Assembly: GCF_002366715.1 (NCBI RefSeq)
Contig: NZ_DFBS01000036.1
Coordinates: 94,534-158,533 of the forward strand
Direction of reading: 5' to 3'
Source: Halomonas sp. UBA3074
GTDB lineage: Bacteria; Pseudomonadota; Gammaproteobacteria; Pseudomonadales; Halomonadaceae
Length of the DNA stretch: 64,000 nucleotides
The position numbers and the translations under genes are program-made. The notes under the pieces were generated by a model. That model worked only from the letters and a program-made list of their open reading frames with translations, was not told the DNA's origin and ran no database searches. Position 1 is the stretch's first letter. Each line of letters opens with the position of its first letter. Shown here one piece after another: positions 21,232 to 29,974 of the stretch.

Positions 21232-21870
21232 ATGACTATCGGTTTAGTCGGTAAAAAGGCCGGGATGACCCGTGTCTTTACCGAAGACGGCGCATCCGTG
21301 CCCGTAACCGTTATTGAAGTTGATCCTAATCGTGTTACTCGCGTTAAATCTGTCGATTCTGACGGTTACGCAGCGATTCAGGTCACATCTGGCTCTCGTA
21401 AAGCTAAGCACCTCACCAAAGCGCAAGCGGGACAGTTTGCCAAGGCGGGTGTTGAAGCTGGTCGTGCACTGATGGAATTTCGTCTTGCAGAAGGCGAAGA
21501 GATTCCTGAAGTGGGCGGCGAACTCACCGTATCCCTCTTCGAAGCTGGTCAAATGGTAGACGTGACTGGCACCTCTAAGGGTAAAGGCTTCCAGGGTGCT
21601 GTTAAGCGCTGGAACTTCCGTACCCAAGATATGACTCACGGTAACTCTCTGTCGCATCGCGCGCCGGGTTCTATCGGCATGTGTCAGACACCAGGTCGCG
21701 TTTTTAAAGGCAAAAAAATGGCCGGTCAAATGGGTAACGCCCGTTGCACCGTGCAGAGCCTTGAGATCGTCCGTGTCGACGCCGAGCGTAACCTGCTGCT
21801 TATCAAAGGCGCCGTACCGGGTGCTCCCGGTAGTGACGTTATCGTTCGCAGCGCCGTGAAAGCAGGCTGA
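21232..21870 (+). CDS. rplC: 50S ribosomal protein L3
   Basis: 212 aa, starting MTIGLVGKKAGMTRVF. A central loop reaches the peptidyl transferase centre (TSKGKGFQGAVKRWNF, near residues 123-138). The glutamine in GMCQTPGRVFKGKKMAG corresponds to the PrmB methylation site of E. coli L3. AGGAG precedes the ATG. rplD follows after 15 nt. Confidence 0.98.
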   Translation: MTIGLVGKKAGMTRVFTEDGASVPVTVIEVDPNRVTRVKSVDSDGYAAIQVTSGSRKAKHLTKAQAGQFAKAGVEAGRALMEFRLAEGEEIPEVGGELTVSLFEAGQMVDVTGTSKGKGFQGAVKRWNFRTQDMTHGNSLSHRAPGSIGMCQTPGRVFKGKKMAGQMGNARCTVQSLEIVRVDAERNLLLIKGAVPGAPGSDVIVRSAVKAG

Positions 21871-21885
21871 AGGGGATAATTACCA

Positions 21886-22491
21886 ATGAATCTGAATCTT
21901 GCTGCAGGCGCGGGTACCGTTGAAGTAGCCGACGCCACTTTTGGCAAAGAATTCAACGAAGCGCTCGTTCACCAGGTCGTTACTGCTTACTTAGCAGCTG
22001 GACGCCAGGGAACTCGCGCACAAAAGAGTCGTTCCGACGTTCGTGGCGGTGGTAAGAAGCCTTGGCGTCAGAAAGGCACCGGTCGTGCACGTGCCGGTAC
22101 TATCCGCTCTCCGCTATGGCGTAGCGGCGGCGTAACCTTCGCGGCACGTCCGCAAGACTATACCCAGAAGGTTAACCGCAAGATGTACCGTGCAGCGATG
22201 CGCTCCATCTTGTCTGAGCTGGTACGTCAAGAGCGCTTAGTCGCGATTGAAGAGTTCATCGTCGATGCGCCTAAGACCAAGCAGGTAGCTGCCAAGCTGA
22301 AAGAGCTCAACCTTGAAAAAGTGTTGATCGTCACTGAAGAAATTGACGAGAAGCTCTATTTGGCCGCACGCAACCTTCCCCACGTTGACGTGGTGGATGT
22401 CGCGGCAGCTGACCCGGTAAGCCTGGTAGCCTTTGATAAGGTCCTGATTACCGTCTCCGCCCTGCGTAAATTCGAGGAGAAGCTGGCATGA
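21886..22491 (+). CDS. rplD: 50S ribosomal protein L4
   Basis: 201 aa. It lines the exit tunnel with the extended loop GGGKKPWRQKGTGRARAGT (near residues 53-71) and in E. coli represses the S10 operon at both transcription and translation. Its TGA overlaps the rplW ATG (ATGA), so the two are translationally coupled. Confidence 0.97.
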   Translation: MNLNLAAGAGTVEVADATFGKEFNEALVHQVVTAYLAAGRQGTRAQKSRSDVRGGGKKPWRQKGTGRARAGTIRSPLWRSGGVTFAARPQDYTQKVNRKMYRAAMRSILSELVRQERLVAIEEFIVDAPKTKQVAAKLKELNLEKVLIVTEEIDEKLYLAARNLPHVDVVDVAAADPVSLVAFDKVLITVSALRKFEEKLA

Positions 22492-22784
22492 ACCAAGAAC
22501 GCGTATTCAAGGTTCTGCTTGGACCGCACGTGACCGAAAAGGCCGCGATGGCAGCCGAGCGCAACCAGTACGTTTTCAAGGTGGCATCTGATGCTACCAA
22601 GCCCGAGATCAAGAAAGCCGTTGAAGCACTGTTCGGCAAAAAGGTCGGTAGTGTTCAGGTACTGAACATGAAGGGTAAAACAAAACGTACTGCGAACGGC
22701 GTTGGCCTGCGTAAGGGTTACCGCAAAGCGTATGTGACCCTGGCTGCGGGTGAAACGCTCGAAGACTTCTCTGGCGCCGAATAA
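22488..22784 (+). CDS. rplW: 50S ribosomal protein L23
   Basis: 98 aa. It starts MNQERVFKVLLGPHVTEKA, with the family motif near KKAVEALFGKKVGSV. L23 sits at the tunnel exit and is the docking site for trigger factor and SRP. It starts within the rplD stop codon. It is followed by rplB after 17 nt. Confidence 0.97.
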   Translation: MNQERVFKVLLGPHVTEKAAMAAERNQYVFKVASDATKPEIKKAVEALFGKKVGSVQVLNMKGKTKRTANGVGLRKGYRKAYVTLAAGETLEDFSGAE

Positions 22785-22801
22785 GGGCAGGAGTACGGAT
22801 A

Positions 22802-23632
22802 ATGGCAATCGTCAAGACCAAACCCACTTCCGCCGGTCGTCGCCACGTCGTCAAGATCGTTGGCGAGGAACTGTTTAAAGGCCGTGCTTATGCACCGCTT
22901 TTGGAAAAACAGTCCAAGTCCGGCGGCCGGAATAACTACGGTCGTATCACCACCCGCCACGTGGGCGGTGGTCATCGTCACCACTATCGGTTGATCGATT
23001 TCAAGCGCACCAAAGATGGCATTCCTGCCACCGTTGAGCGCCTGGAGCACGATCCCAACCGCAGTGCGCACATTGCACTGCTGAAGTATGCCGATGGTGA
23101 GCGTCGTTACATCATTGCACCGAAAGGTGTCAGCGCGGGTGACGTGCTGGAATCTGGTGTTAACGCGCCTATCAAGAAAGGCAATGCCTTGCCGCTGCGT
23201 AACGTCCCATTGGGTTCTACGGTGCACTGCATCGAACTCAAGCCGGGCAAAGGTGCGCAGATTGCTCGCAGTGCCGGTACAAGCGCCCAGCTGGTTGCTC
23301 GTGAAGGTAACTATGCCACCCTGCGTCTTCGCTCTGGCGAAATGCGTAAAGTGTTGGCCGAGTGCCGCGCGACCTTGGGTGAGGTGAGCAACTCTGAGCA
23401 CAGCCTGCGTCAACTTGGCAAGGCCGGTGCGAAGCGCTGGAGAGGTGTGCGTCCGACTGTTCGCGGTGTCGCGATGAACCCAGTCGATCACCCGCACGGT
23501 GGTGGCGAAGGCCGCACCAGTGGTGGTCGTCACCCGGTATCCCCATGGGGTGTGCCGACTAAGGGTCACAAGACGCGTAAGAACAAGCGCACCGACAAGC
23601 TGATCATCCGTCGTCGTAATAAGACGCGCTGA
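22802..23632 (+). CDS. rplB: 50S ribosomal protein L2
   Basis: 276 aa. It is needed for subunit joining and peptidyl transfer. The C-terminal signature VRGVAMNPVDHPHGGGEGR contains the conserved histidine near the catalytic centre. A GGCAGGAG sequence precedes the ATG. The length matches the family. Confidence 0.98.
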   Translation: MAIVKTKPTSAGRRHVVKIVGEELFKGRAYAPLLEKQSKSGGRNNYGRITTRHVGGGHRHHYRLIDFKRTKDGIPATVERLEHDPNRSAHIALLKYADGERRYIIAPKGVSAGDVLESGVNAPIKKGNALPLRNVPLGSTVHCIELKPGKGAQIARSAGTSAQLVAREGNYATLRLRSGEMRKVLAECRATLGEVSNSEHSLRQLGKAGAKRWRGVRPTVRGVAMNPVDHPHGGGEGRTSGGRHPVSPWGVPTKGHKTRKNKRTDKLIIRRRNKTR

Positions 23633-23665
23633 TCTAAATTGCCAAGACATTAAGAGGTAACGGCT

Positions 23666-23941
23666 GTGCCACGTTCACTAAAGAAAGGTCCCTTCATTGA
23701 CCTTCATCTTTTGAAGAAGGTAGAGGCTGCAGTGGAGAAGAACGACCGTAAACCGATCAAGACTTGGTCGCGTCGTTCTATGATCCTGCCAAATATGGTA
23801 GGCCTCACTATCGCTGTCCATAATGGTCGTCAACACGTCCCGGTGCACGTCTCCGAGGAAATGGTTGGCCACAAATTGGGCGAATTCGCTGCTACCCGCA
23901 CTTATCGTGGGCATGCGGCGGATAAAAAAGCCAAACGGTAA
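23666..23941 (+). CDS. rpsS: 30S ribosomal protein S19
   Basis: 91 aa from GTG at 23666, with GAGG 7 nt upstream. It starts MPRSLKKGPFID and includes the signature MVGHKLGEFAATRTYRGH. It contacts the A-site finger and forms bridge B1 in the 30S head. It is followed by rplV after 18 nt. Confidence 0.98.
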   Translation: MPRSLKKGPFIDLHLLKKVEAAVEKNDRKPIKTWSRRSMILPNMVGLTIAVHNGRQHVPVHVSEEMVGHKLGEFAATRTYRGHAADKKAKR

Positions 23942-23959
23942 GCCAGAGAGGATTGAGAG

Positions 23960-24292
23960 ATGGAAGTCACAGCTAAGCTGCTTGGCGCTCGTTTATCCGC
24001 CCAGAAGGCCCGTTTGGTGGCTGACCAGGTGCGCGGTAAACCTGTCGCCGAGGCACTCGACCTGCTGACCTTCTCACCGAAGAAGGCTGCCAAGCTGGTT
24101 AAGAAGGTGCTGCAATCCGCGATTGCGAATGCGGAAGAAAATAACGGCATGGATATTGACGAGCTGCGTGTCTCGACCATCTGCGTCGATGAGGGCATGA
24201 CGCTCAAGCGTATCAAGCCGCGTGCCAAGGGGCGTGCGGATCGTATCTTGAAGCGCACGTGCCACATCACCGTCAAGGTAGCCGAGAAGTAG
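23960..24292 (+). CDS. rplV: 50S ribosomal protein L22
   Basis: 110 aa. The beta-hairpin that narrows the exit tunnel is visible as MTLKRIKPRAKGRADRILKR. Changes in this loop cause macrolide resistance in other bacteria; no deletion is seen here. AGAGAGG precedes the ATG. rpsC follows after 10 nt. Confidence 0.98.
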   Translation: MEVTAKLLGARLSAQKARLVADQVRGKPVAEALDLLTFSPKKAAKLVKKVLQSAIANAEENNGMDIDELRVSTICVDEGMTLKRIKPRAKGRADRILKRTCHITVKVAEK

Positions 24293-24302
24293 GAGTCGAC
24301 CG

Positions 24303-25004
24303 ATGGGTCAGAAAGTCAATCCAACAGGCATTCGACTGGGCATCGTCAAAGACCATGCTTCTGTCTGGTATGCTGAGCGCGGCGCTTACGCCGATAAGCT
24401 CAATAACGATCTCGAAGTGCGTAGCTTCCTGGAAGAGCGTCTTAAAAGCGCGTCTGTTAGCCGCATCCACATCGAGCGTCCGGCGAACAATGCCCGCATC
24501 ACCATTCACACTGCCCGTCCGGGTATCGTGATTGGTAAGAAAGGGGAAGATGTCGACCGTCTGCGTCGCGATCTTACCCAAATGATGGGTGTTCCCGTGC
24601 ATGTGAACATCGAAGAAGTTCGCAAGCCGGAGCTGGATGCCAAGCTAGTCGCTGCTAACGTAGCGGGTCAGCTTGAGCGTCGCGTCATGTTCCGTCGTGC
24701 GATGAAGCGCGCGGTTCAGAACGCAATGCGTCTTGGCGCTGGTGGCATCAAGATTCAGCTATCAGGTCGTCTTGGTGGCGCTGAAATCGCACGTACCGAA
24801 TGGTACCGCGAAGGTCGCGTTCCGCTGCACACGTTGCGTGCGGATATCGACTACGCCACTTACGAAGCTCACACCACCTACGGCGTTATCGGCGTCAAAG
24901 TGTGGATCTTCAAGGGTGAAATCCTCGGCGGTATCGAGGAAGTACGTGCCAAGGCTAAACAACAGCCTGCCGGCAACGCGCCCAAGAAGAAAGGTTCCAG
25001 GTAA
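24303..25004 (+). CDS. rpsC: 30S ribosomal protein S3
   Basis: 233 aa. The N-terminal KH domain contains ARPGIVIGKKGEDVDRLR (GKKG loop). The C-terminal domain RLGGAEIARTEWYREGRVPLHT lines the mRNA entry. The tail is short and lysine rich (NAPKKKGSR). rplP follows after 15 nt. Confidence 0.98.
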   Translation: MGQKVNPTGIRLGIVKDHASVWYAERGAYADKLNNDLEVRSFLEERLKSASVSRIHIERPANNARITIHTARPGIVIGKKGEDVDRLRRDLTQMMGVPVHVNIEEVRKPELDAKLVAANVAGQLERRVMFRRAMKRAVQNAMRLGAGGIKIQLSGRLGGAEIARTEWYREGRVPLHTLRADIDYATYEAHTTYGVIGVKVWIFKGEILGGIEEVRAKAKQQPAGNAPKKKGSR

Positions 25005-25019
25005 GGGGAGAGCGAGTCG

Positions 25020-25433
25020 ATGTTACAGCCCAAGCGTATGAAATTCCGCAAGATGATGAAAGGCCGCAACCGTGGCCTGGCGCATCGCGGAAGCAAGATC
25101 AGCTTCGGGGAATACGGCCTTAAAGCTACCGGTCGCGGCCGCATCACTGCGCGTCAGATCGAAGCAGGCCGTCGTGCGATCACACGTCACGTTAAGCGTG
25201 GCGGTAAAATCTGGATCCGCGTCTTCCCTGATAAGCCGATCTCCAAGAAGCCGCTCGAAGTTCGTATGGGTAAAGGTAAAGGTTCTGTTGAGTACTGGGT
25301 TGCCCAGATCCAACCGGGTCGGGTCCTGTATGAAATTGAAGGCGTGTCGGAAGAGCTCGCACGTGAAGCGTTTGAGCTTGCCGCACAGAAAATGCCCTTA
25401 TCCACCACCTTTGCGAAACGGACGGTGATGTGA
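25020..25433 (+). CDS. rplP: 50S ribosomal protein L16
   Basis: 137 aa, starting MLQPKRMKFRKMMKGRNRG. It organises the A-site region of the 50S subunit. Its arginine in ITRHVKRGGKIWIRVFPDKP corresponds to the region hydroxylated in E. coli. Its TGA overlaps the ATG of rpmC (TGATG). Confidence 0.98.
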   Translation: MLQPKRMKFRKMMKGRNRGLAHRGSKISFGEYGLKATGRGRITARQIEAGRRAITRHVKRGGKIWIRVFPDKPISKKPLEVRMGKGKGSVEYWVAQIQPGRVLYEIEGVSEELAREAFELAAQKMPLSTTFAKRTVM

Positions 25434-25624
25434 TGAAAGCCCAGGAAATTCGTGAAAAGTCCGCAGGAGAGCTCCAGGAGCAACTCCTCGAACTCCTCCG
25501 CGAGCAGTTTAACCTGCGCATGCAGAAGGCCACTGGCCAACTGAGCCAGACTCATCTGCTCAAGCAGGTCCGCCGGGATATCGCCCGCGTAAAGACTTTG
25601 CTCAACGAGAAGGCAGGTGATTGA
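25433..25624 (+). CDS. rpmC: 50S ribosomal protein L29
   Basis: 63 aa. ATG at 25433 is chosen over the in-frame GTG at 25430 because it gives the family N-terminus MKAQEIREKS and forms the usual TGATG coupling with rplP. It is a two-helix protein at the tunnel exit next to L23. It is followed by rpsQ after 1 nt. Confidence 0.96.
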   Translation: MKAQEIREKSAGELQEQLLELLREQFNLRMQKATGQLSQTHLLKQVRRDIARVKTLLNEKAGD

Positions 25625-25625
25625 G

Positions 25626-25886
25626 ATGGCCGAAGAAAACACAAAGCGTACGCTCACCGGTAAAGTGGTGAGCGATAAGATGGACAAGTCCATCGTCGTC
25701 ATGATCGAGCGGCGCGAGCGTCACCCGATCTACGGAAAATACGTTAAGCGCTCCACCAAGCTGCACGCCCATGATGAGGCGAACCAAGCTAAGGCAGGCG
25801 ATACGGTTTCCATTCAGGAATGCCGTCCGCTTTCCAAGAAAAAAGCTTGGACGCTGGTCGAGGTGGTTGAACACGCCAAGGGTTAA
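25626..25886 (+). CDS. rpsQ: 30S ribosomal protein S17
   Basis: 86 aa from ATG at 25626; an upstream in-frame GTG at 25617 overlaps rpmC and lacks a site. It is an OB-fold primary binder of 16S rRNA, with signature TGKVVSDKMDKSIVVMIERR and RSTKLHAHDE. It ends the S10 cluster; rplN begins 49 nt later. Confidence 0.96.
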   Translation: MAEENTKRTLTGKVVSDKMDKSIVVMIERRERHPIYGKYVKRSTKLHAHDEANQAKAGDTVSIQECRPLSKKKAWTLVEVVEHAKG

Positions 25887-25935
25887 TCCCTAGGCTGTCC
25901 AATCAGTGCAGTCAGATTAGGTTTGGAGAAAACCG

Positions 25936-26307
25936 ATGATTCAGACTCAGACAATGCTGGATGTCGCCGACAACAGCGGAGCGCGCCGGGTGCAGTGCAT
26001 CAAGGTGTTAGGCGGTTCACACCGTCGTTACGCTCGCGTTGGTGATATCATCAAGGTCACGGTTAAGGAAGCGATTCCGCGTGGCAAGGTCAAAAAAGGC
26101 CAGGTGCTAAAAGCGGTCGTGGTCCGGACCCGTAGTGGCGTCCGTCGTCCCGACGGTTCGCTCATCCGTTTCGATGGAAATGCGGCAGTTTTGTTGAATA
26201 ACACCAACGAACAGCCCATCGGTACCCGTATTTTTGGGCCGGTGACTCGTGAACTTCGTAATGAAAAGTTCATGAAGATCATTTCCTTAGCGCCTGAAGT
26301 GCTGTAA
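25936..26307 (+). CDS. rplN: 50S ribosomal protein L14
   Basis: 123 aa, starting MIQTQTMLDVADNSGARR. It forms inter-subunit bridges B5 and B8 and is the site bound by the silencing factor RsfS. GGAG precedes the ATG. It is the first gene of the spc cluster; no separate promoter was convincing in the 49-nt gap. Confidence 0.98.
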   Translation: MIQTQTMLDVADNSGARRVQCIKVLGGSHRRYARVGDIIKVTVKEAIPRGKVKKGQVLKAVVVRTRSGVRRPDGSLIRFDGNAAVLLNNTNEQPIGTRIFGPVTRELRNEKFMKIISLAPEVL

Positions 26308-26321
26308 GGAGCGAGGCGGAT

Positions 26322-26636
26322 ATGCAAAAGATCAAACGTGACGATGAAGTCATCGTCATCGCCGGGAAGGATAAGGGCAAACGTGGCACCGTTAAGCGGG
26401 TACTAGAAAACCGCTTCTTGGTGTCCGGTGTGAACATGATTAAACGTCACACCAAGCCAAATCCCATGGCGGGAAATCAGGGCGGTATCGTCGAGCGTGA
26501 GGCTCCGATTCACGCGTCCAACGTAGCCATCTTCAATTCGGAGACCGGTAAGGCGGATCGCGTCGGCTTCCAAGTGAAGGAAGACGGTACCAAGGTACGT
26601 ATCTACAAGTCGACGCAGACGCAGATCGACGCCTAA
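26322..26636 (+). CDS. rplX: 50S ribosomal protein L24
   Basis: 104 aa with an N-terminal KOW motif (DEVIVIAGKDKGKRGTVKRVL). It is one of the two initiators of 50S assembly and lies at the tunnel exit. GGAG is upstream. It is 14 nt after rplN and 18 nt before rplE. Confidence 0.98.
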   Translation: MQKIKRDDEVIVIAGKDKGKRGTVKRVLENRFLVSGVNMIKRHTKPNPMAGNQGGIVEREAPIHASNVAIFNSETGKADRVGFQVKEDGTKVRIYKSTQTQIDA

Positions 26637-26654
26637 CGCGAGTCGGGTAGCAAA

Positions 26655-27194
26655 ATGGCGAACTTGAAAGAACGTTATCAAAACGAGGTAGCAGCTCAAC
26701 TCAAAGAAGAGTTTAGCTATGCCAACGTTATGCAGGTACCCCGGATCACGAAAGTGACTCTGAACATGGGTATCGGCGAAGCAGTCAACGATAAAAAGTT
26801 GATTGACAATGCCATCGGCGACCTAGAGAAACTCTCTGGTCAGAAACCGTTGGTGACCAAGGCACGTAAGTCCATCGCGGGCTTCAAGGTGCGCGAAGGT
26901 TGGCCTATCGGCATCAAGGTAACACTGCGCGCTGAGCGTATGTGGGACTTCTTGGACCGTTTGGTTTACATCGCGATTCCCCGCGTGCGTGACTTCCGTG
27001 GTCTCAACCCGAAGTCTTTCGACGGTCGTGGCAATTACTCCATGGGTGTGCGTGAGCAGATCATCTTCCCGGAGATCGAATATGATAAAATCGATCGCAT
27101 CCGGGGGTTGGACGTCACTATCACTACGACCGCCAAAACCGACGAGGAAGGTCGTGCGCTATTAGCTGCACTGAACTTCCCGTTCAAGAAATAG
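26655..27194 (+). CDS. rplE: 50S ribosomal protein L5
   Basis: 179 aa. It binds 5S rRNA in the central protuberance. Conserved stretches: VPRITKVTLNMGIGEA, GQKPLVTKARKSIAGFKVRE and FRGLNPKSFDGRGNYSMG. It is followed by rpsN after 10 nt. Confidence 0.98.
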   Translation: MANLKERYQNEVAAQLKEEFSYANVMQVPRITKVTLNMGIGEAVNDKKLIDNAIGDLEKLSGQKPLVTKARKSIAGFKVREGWPIGIKVTLRAERMWDFLDRLVYIAIPRVRDFRGLNPKSFDGRGNYSMGVREQIIFPEIEYDKIDRIRGLDVTITTTAKTDEEGRALLAALNFPFKK

Positions 27195-27204
27195 GGGCGA
27201 GATC

Positions 27205-27510
27205 ATGGCTAAGAAAAGTATGGTAGAGCGTGAGCTTAAGCGTACTCAGCTGGTCGCGAAGTATGCGGCCAAGCGCGCTGAACTCAAGAAGATCATCTCA
27301 GACGTTAACACGTCTGAGGAAGACCGCTTCGAGGCGACGCTGAAGCTGCAGCAACTGCCGCGCGACTCAAGCCCGGTGCGTCAGCGTAACCGCTGCCGTA
27401 TTACCGGTCGTCCGCACGGTTTTTACAACAAGTTCGGCCTCGGCCGTAACAAGCTGCGTGAAGCCGCCATGCGTGGCGACGTTCCTGGACTCAAAAAGTC
27501 CAGTTGGTAA
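27205..27510 (+). CDS. rpsN: 30S ribosomal protein S14 (zinc-independent, long form)
   Basis: 101 aa. The C-terminal motif RNRCRITGRPHGFYNKFGLGR is the long C- form with the zinc cysteines absent, usual in gammaproteobacteria. It belongs to the 30S head. It is followed by rpsH after 32 nt. Confidence 0.97.
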   Translation: MAKKSMVERELKRTQLVAKYAAKRAELKKIISDVNTSEEDRFEATLKLQQLPRDSSPVRQRNRCRITGRPHGFYNKFGLGRNKLREAAMRGDVPGLKKSSW

Positions 27511-27542
27511 CGCCACGTAGAATCATCAGGAGCGCACATTAA

Positions 27543-27935
27543 ATGAGCATGCAAGACACTCTGGCGGATATGTTTACTCGTATCCGCAATGCGCAGATGG
27601 CCACCAAGGAGACGGCAACCATGCCGTCCTCCAAGCTGAAAGTGCAAGTGGCCCGAGTGCTAAAGGAAGAAGGCTACATTACCGACTTCACAGTCGCGGA
27701 GGGCGCTAAGCCTGAGCTGACTGTAACCCTTAAGTATTTTGAGGGTAAGCCGGTCATAGAGCACATTCAGCGGGTTTCCAAGCCGTCCCTGCGCCGTTAC
27801 ATGGGTAAGGACAACCTGCCTAAGGTCGCCGATGGTCTTGGTATCGCGATTGTCACCACATCCAATGGTGTCATGACCGATCGTGCCGCGCGCCAAGCGG
27901 GTGTCGGTGGCGAAGTCATCTGCACCGTATTCTAG
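27543..27935 (+). CDS. rpsH: 30S ribosomal protein S8
   Basis: 130 aa from ATG at 27543 (MSMQDTLADMFTRIRN), the usual N-terminus, with CAGGAG upstream. It binds the central domain of 16S rRNA and in E. coli represses the spc operon at rplE. The C-terminal signature is GIAIVTTSNGVMTDRAAR. rplF follows after 9 nt. Confidence 0.97.
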   Translation: MSMQDTLADMFTRIRNAQMATKETATMPSSKLKVQVARVLKEEGYITDFTVAEGAKPELTVTLKYFEGKPVIEHIQRVSKPSLRRYMGKDNLPKVADGLGIAIVTTSNGVMTDRAARQAGVGGEVICTVF

Positions 27936-27944
27936 GAGGCTGGA

Positions 27945-28475
27945 ATGTCCCGCATAGCGAAATATCCGGTTAAAGTGCCTGCCGGCGTTGACATCAAAAT
28001 CAATGCCGACCAGCTGACCGCCAAAGGCGGCCAGGGCACGCTATCTATGACGATCCACTCTGATGTAGTGGTGAATCAAGAAGATGGCCAGCTGACCTTC
28101 GCCCCGAGTGAGTCTGCCAAGAGCTGGGCAATGGCCGGTACTACCCGCGCCTTAGTTCAGAACCTGGTAACGGGCGTATCCGAGGGTTTCACACGAACTC
28201 TCGAAATTGTTGGCGTCGGTTATCGTGCCCAAGCTAAGGGCCAGACGCTCAATCTTTCACTGGGCTTCTCGCACCCGGTCGACTACGAACTGCCGAAAGG
28301 TGTTACAGCGGAAACGCCGAAAAACACCGTGATCGTGCTGAAAAGCGCGGACAAGCAGCAGCTCGGTCAGTGCGCCGCGGAAATCCGCGCTTTCCGTCCG
28401 CCCGAGCCGTATAAAGGCAAGGGTGTACGGTACGCCGACGAGCAGGTGCGTCGCAAAGAAGCCAAGAAGAAGTAA
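27945..28475 (+). CDS. rplF: 50S ribosomal protein L6
   Basis: 176 aa with the duplicated L6 fold. The C-terminal signature PEPYKGKGVRYADE is intact. It sits near the sarcin-ricin loop. It is followed by rplR after 9 nt. Confidence 0.98.
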   Translation: MSRIAKYPVKVPAGVDIKINADQLTAKGGQGTLSMTIHSDVVVNQEDGQLTFAPSESAKSWAMAGTTRALVQNLVTGVSEGFTRTLEIVGVGYRAQAKGQTLNLSLGFSHPVDYELPKGVTAETPKNTVIVLKSADKQQLGQCAAEIRAFRPPEPYKGKGVRYADEQVRRKEAKKK

Positions 28476-28484
28476 GGCAGGGTT

Positions 28485-28835
28485 ATGAACGCGAAGAAAG
28501 AATCTCGTCTCCGTCGTGCCCGCCGCGCTCGCGCGAAGATCCGCGAGCTGGGCGTGTATCGCCTGTGCGTCAACCGTACCCCGCGTCACATCTATGCGCA
28601 GATTATCTCGCCGGATGGTGGCAAAGTGTTAGCCAGTGCTTCTACGCTGGACAAAGCACTGCGCGAGGGTGCGACCGGCAACTCAGATGCGGCCTCTAAA
28701 GTAGGTGCTCTGATTGCCGAACGCGCTAAAGAAGCAGGCATCACCCAGGTGGCCTTCGACCGTGCTGGCTTTAAGTATCACGGCCGCGTCAAGGCGCTGG
28801 CCGACGCCGCACGTGAAGGCGGCCTGGAATTCTAA
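28485..28835 (+). CDS. rplR: 50S ribosomal protein L18
   Basis: 116 aa with a basic N-terminus (KKESRLRRARRARAKI), which binds 5S rRNA. The C-terminus VAFDRAGFKYHGRVKALADAAREGGLEF is typical. It works with L5 and the 5S RNA in the central protuberance. It is followed by rpsE after 11 nt. Confidence 0.98.
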   Translation: MNAKKESRLRRARRARAKIRELGVYRLCVNRTPRHIYAQIISPDGGKVLASASTLDKALREGATGNSDAASKVGALIAERAKEAGITQVAFDRAGFKYHGRVKALADAAREGGLEF

Positions 28836-28846
28836 AGGGTTTTACG

Positions 28847-29347
28847 ATGGCGAAGAACGAACAGCAAAGCGGTGATCTGCAAGAGAAGTTAGTGCAGGTC
28901 AACCGCGTCGCCAAGGTGGTCAAGGGTGGTCGTATTTTCGGCTTCACCGCACTGACCGTCGTTGGTGATGGTAAAGGTCGTGTCGGTTTCGGTCGTGGCA
29001 AGGCGCGTGAAGTGCCTGTCGCAATCCAGAAAGCGATGGATCAAGCTCGTCGCAACATGGTCAAGGTGAACCTCGCTGGCCAAACGCTGCAGTACCCGGT
29101 AAAAGCCCGTCACGGTGCTTCCAAGGTGTACATGCAGCCGGCTTCCGAAGGTACCGGCATCATCGCCGGTGGCGCCATGCGCTCTGTACTAGAGCTTGCC
29201 GGTGTCCACGACGTACTGGCCAAGTGCTACGGTTCCACCAACCCGGTTAACGTGGTTCGAGCGACTGTTAAAGGTCTCTCTTCCATGCAAGCACCGGAAG
29301 ACATTGCCGCTAAGCGCGGTTTGTCTGTCGAAGCGATCACGGGGTAA
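28847..29347 (+). CDS. rpsE: 30S ribosomal protein S5
   Basis: 166 aa. The double-stranded RNA-binding motif KVVKGGRIFGFTALTVVGDG is followed by GRVGFGRGKAREVP. It works with S4 in decoding fidelity and mRNA unwinding; the loop tied to spectinomycin resistance (VVKGGR) has the usual sequence. It is followed by rpmD after 6 nt. Confidence 0.98.
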   Translation: MAKNEQQSGDLQEKLVQVNRVAKVVKGGRIFGFTALTVVGDGKGRVGFGRGKAREVPVAIQKAMDQARRNMVKVNLAGQTLQYPVKARHGASKVYMQPASEGTGIIAGGAMRSVLELAGVHDVLAKCYGSTNPVNVVRATVKGLSSMQAPEDIAAKRGLSVEAITG

Positions 29348-29353
29348 GGCACC

Positions 29354-29536
29354 ATGGCAGCAACGATCAAGGTTACCCAGATCCGCAGCACCATCGGCAT
29401 CATGCCCAAGCACAAGGCTACTATGAAAGGCTTGGGCCTGCGTCGCATCGGTCATACGGTTGAACTGGAAGACACCCCTGCCGTACGCGGCATGATCCAC
29501 AAGGTAACTTACCTTGTGCGCGTTGAGGGAGAGTAA
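29354..29536 (+). CDS. rpmD: 50S ribosomal protein L30
   Basis: 60 aa, one domain. The signature IRSTIGIMPKHKATMKGLGLRRIGHT is present. This small protein of the 50S subunit is typical in length and lies between rpsE and rplO. Confidence 0.97.
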   Translation: MAATIKVTQIRSTIGIMPKHKATMKGLGLRRIGHTVELEDTPAVRGMIHKVTYLVRVEGE

Positions 29537-29539
29537 TCC

Positions 29540-29974
29540 ATGAAACTCAATAACCTAAGCCCGGCTCCGGGCTCCAAACACGCTGCAAAGCGTGTGGGTC
29601 GTGGCATCGGTTCCGGTCTTGGTAAGACCGGTGGCCGTGGCCACAAAGGTCAGAAATCACGTAGTGGCGGCAGTGTTAAGCCCGGTTTCGAAGGCGGTCA
29701 GATGCCTTTGCAGCGCCGTTTGCCGAAATTCGGCTTTACGTCTGCAAAGTCGCTGGTCTCTGAAGAAGTACGCCTGGCTGAGCTTGCTAAAGTTGCCGGT
29801 GGCGAAGTCACCATGGCATCTTTGAAAGAAGCCAACGTGCTGAAGGATGCTACGCTACACGCGAAGATCATCCTTTCTGGCGAATTGAAAACAGCGGTTA
29901 CCGTTCGCGGAATCAAGGTCACCAAAGGTGCCCGTGAAGCGATCGAAGCCGCTGGCGGCAAGGTAGAGGACTAA
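29540..29974 (+). CDS. rplO: 50S ribosomal protein L15
   Basis: 144 aa. It starts MKLNNLSPAPGSKHAAKRVGRG, followed by the Gly/Arg-rich GKTGGRGHKGQKSRSGG loop. It is a late assembly protein of the 50S subunit. Its stop codon TAA directly abuts the secY ATG. Confidence 0.98.
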   Translation: MKLNNLSPAPGSKHAAKRVGRGIGSGLGKTGGRGHKGQKSRSGGSVKPGFEGGQMPLQRRLPKFGFTSAKSLVSEEVRLAELAKVAGGEVTMASLKEANVLKDATLHAKIILSGELKTAVTVRGIKVTKGAREAIEAAGGKVED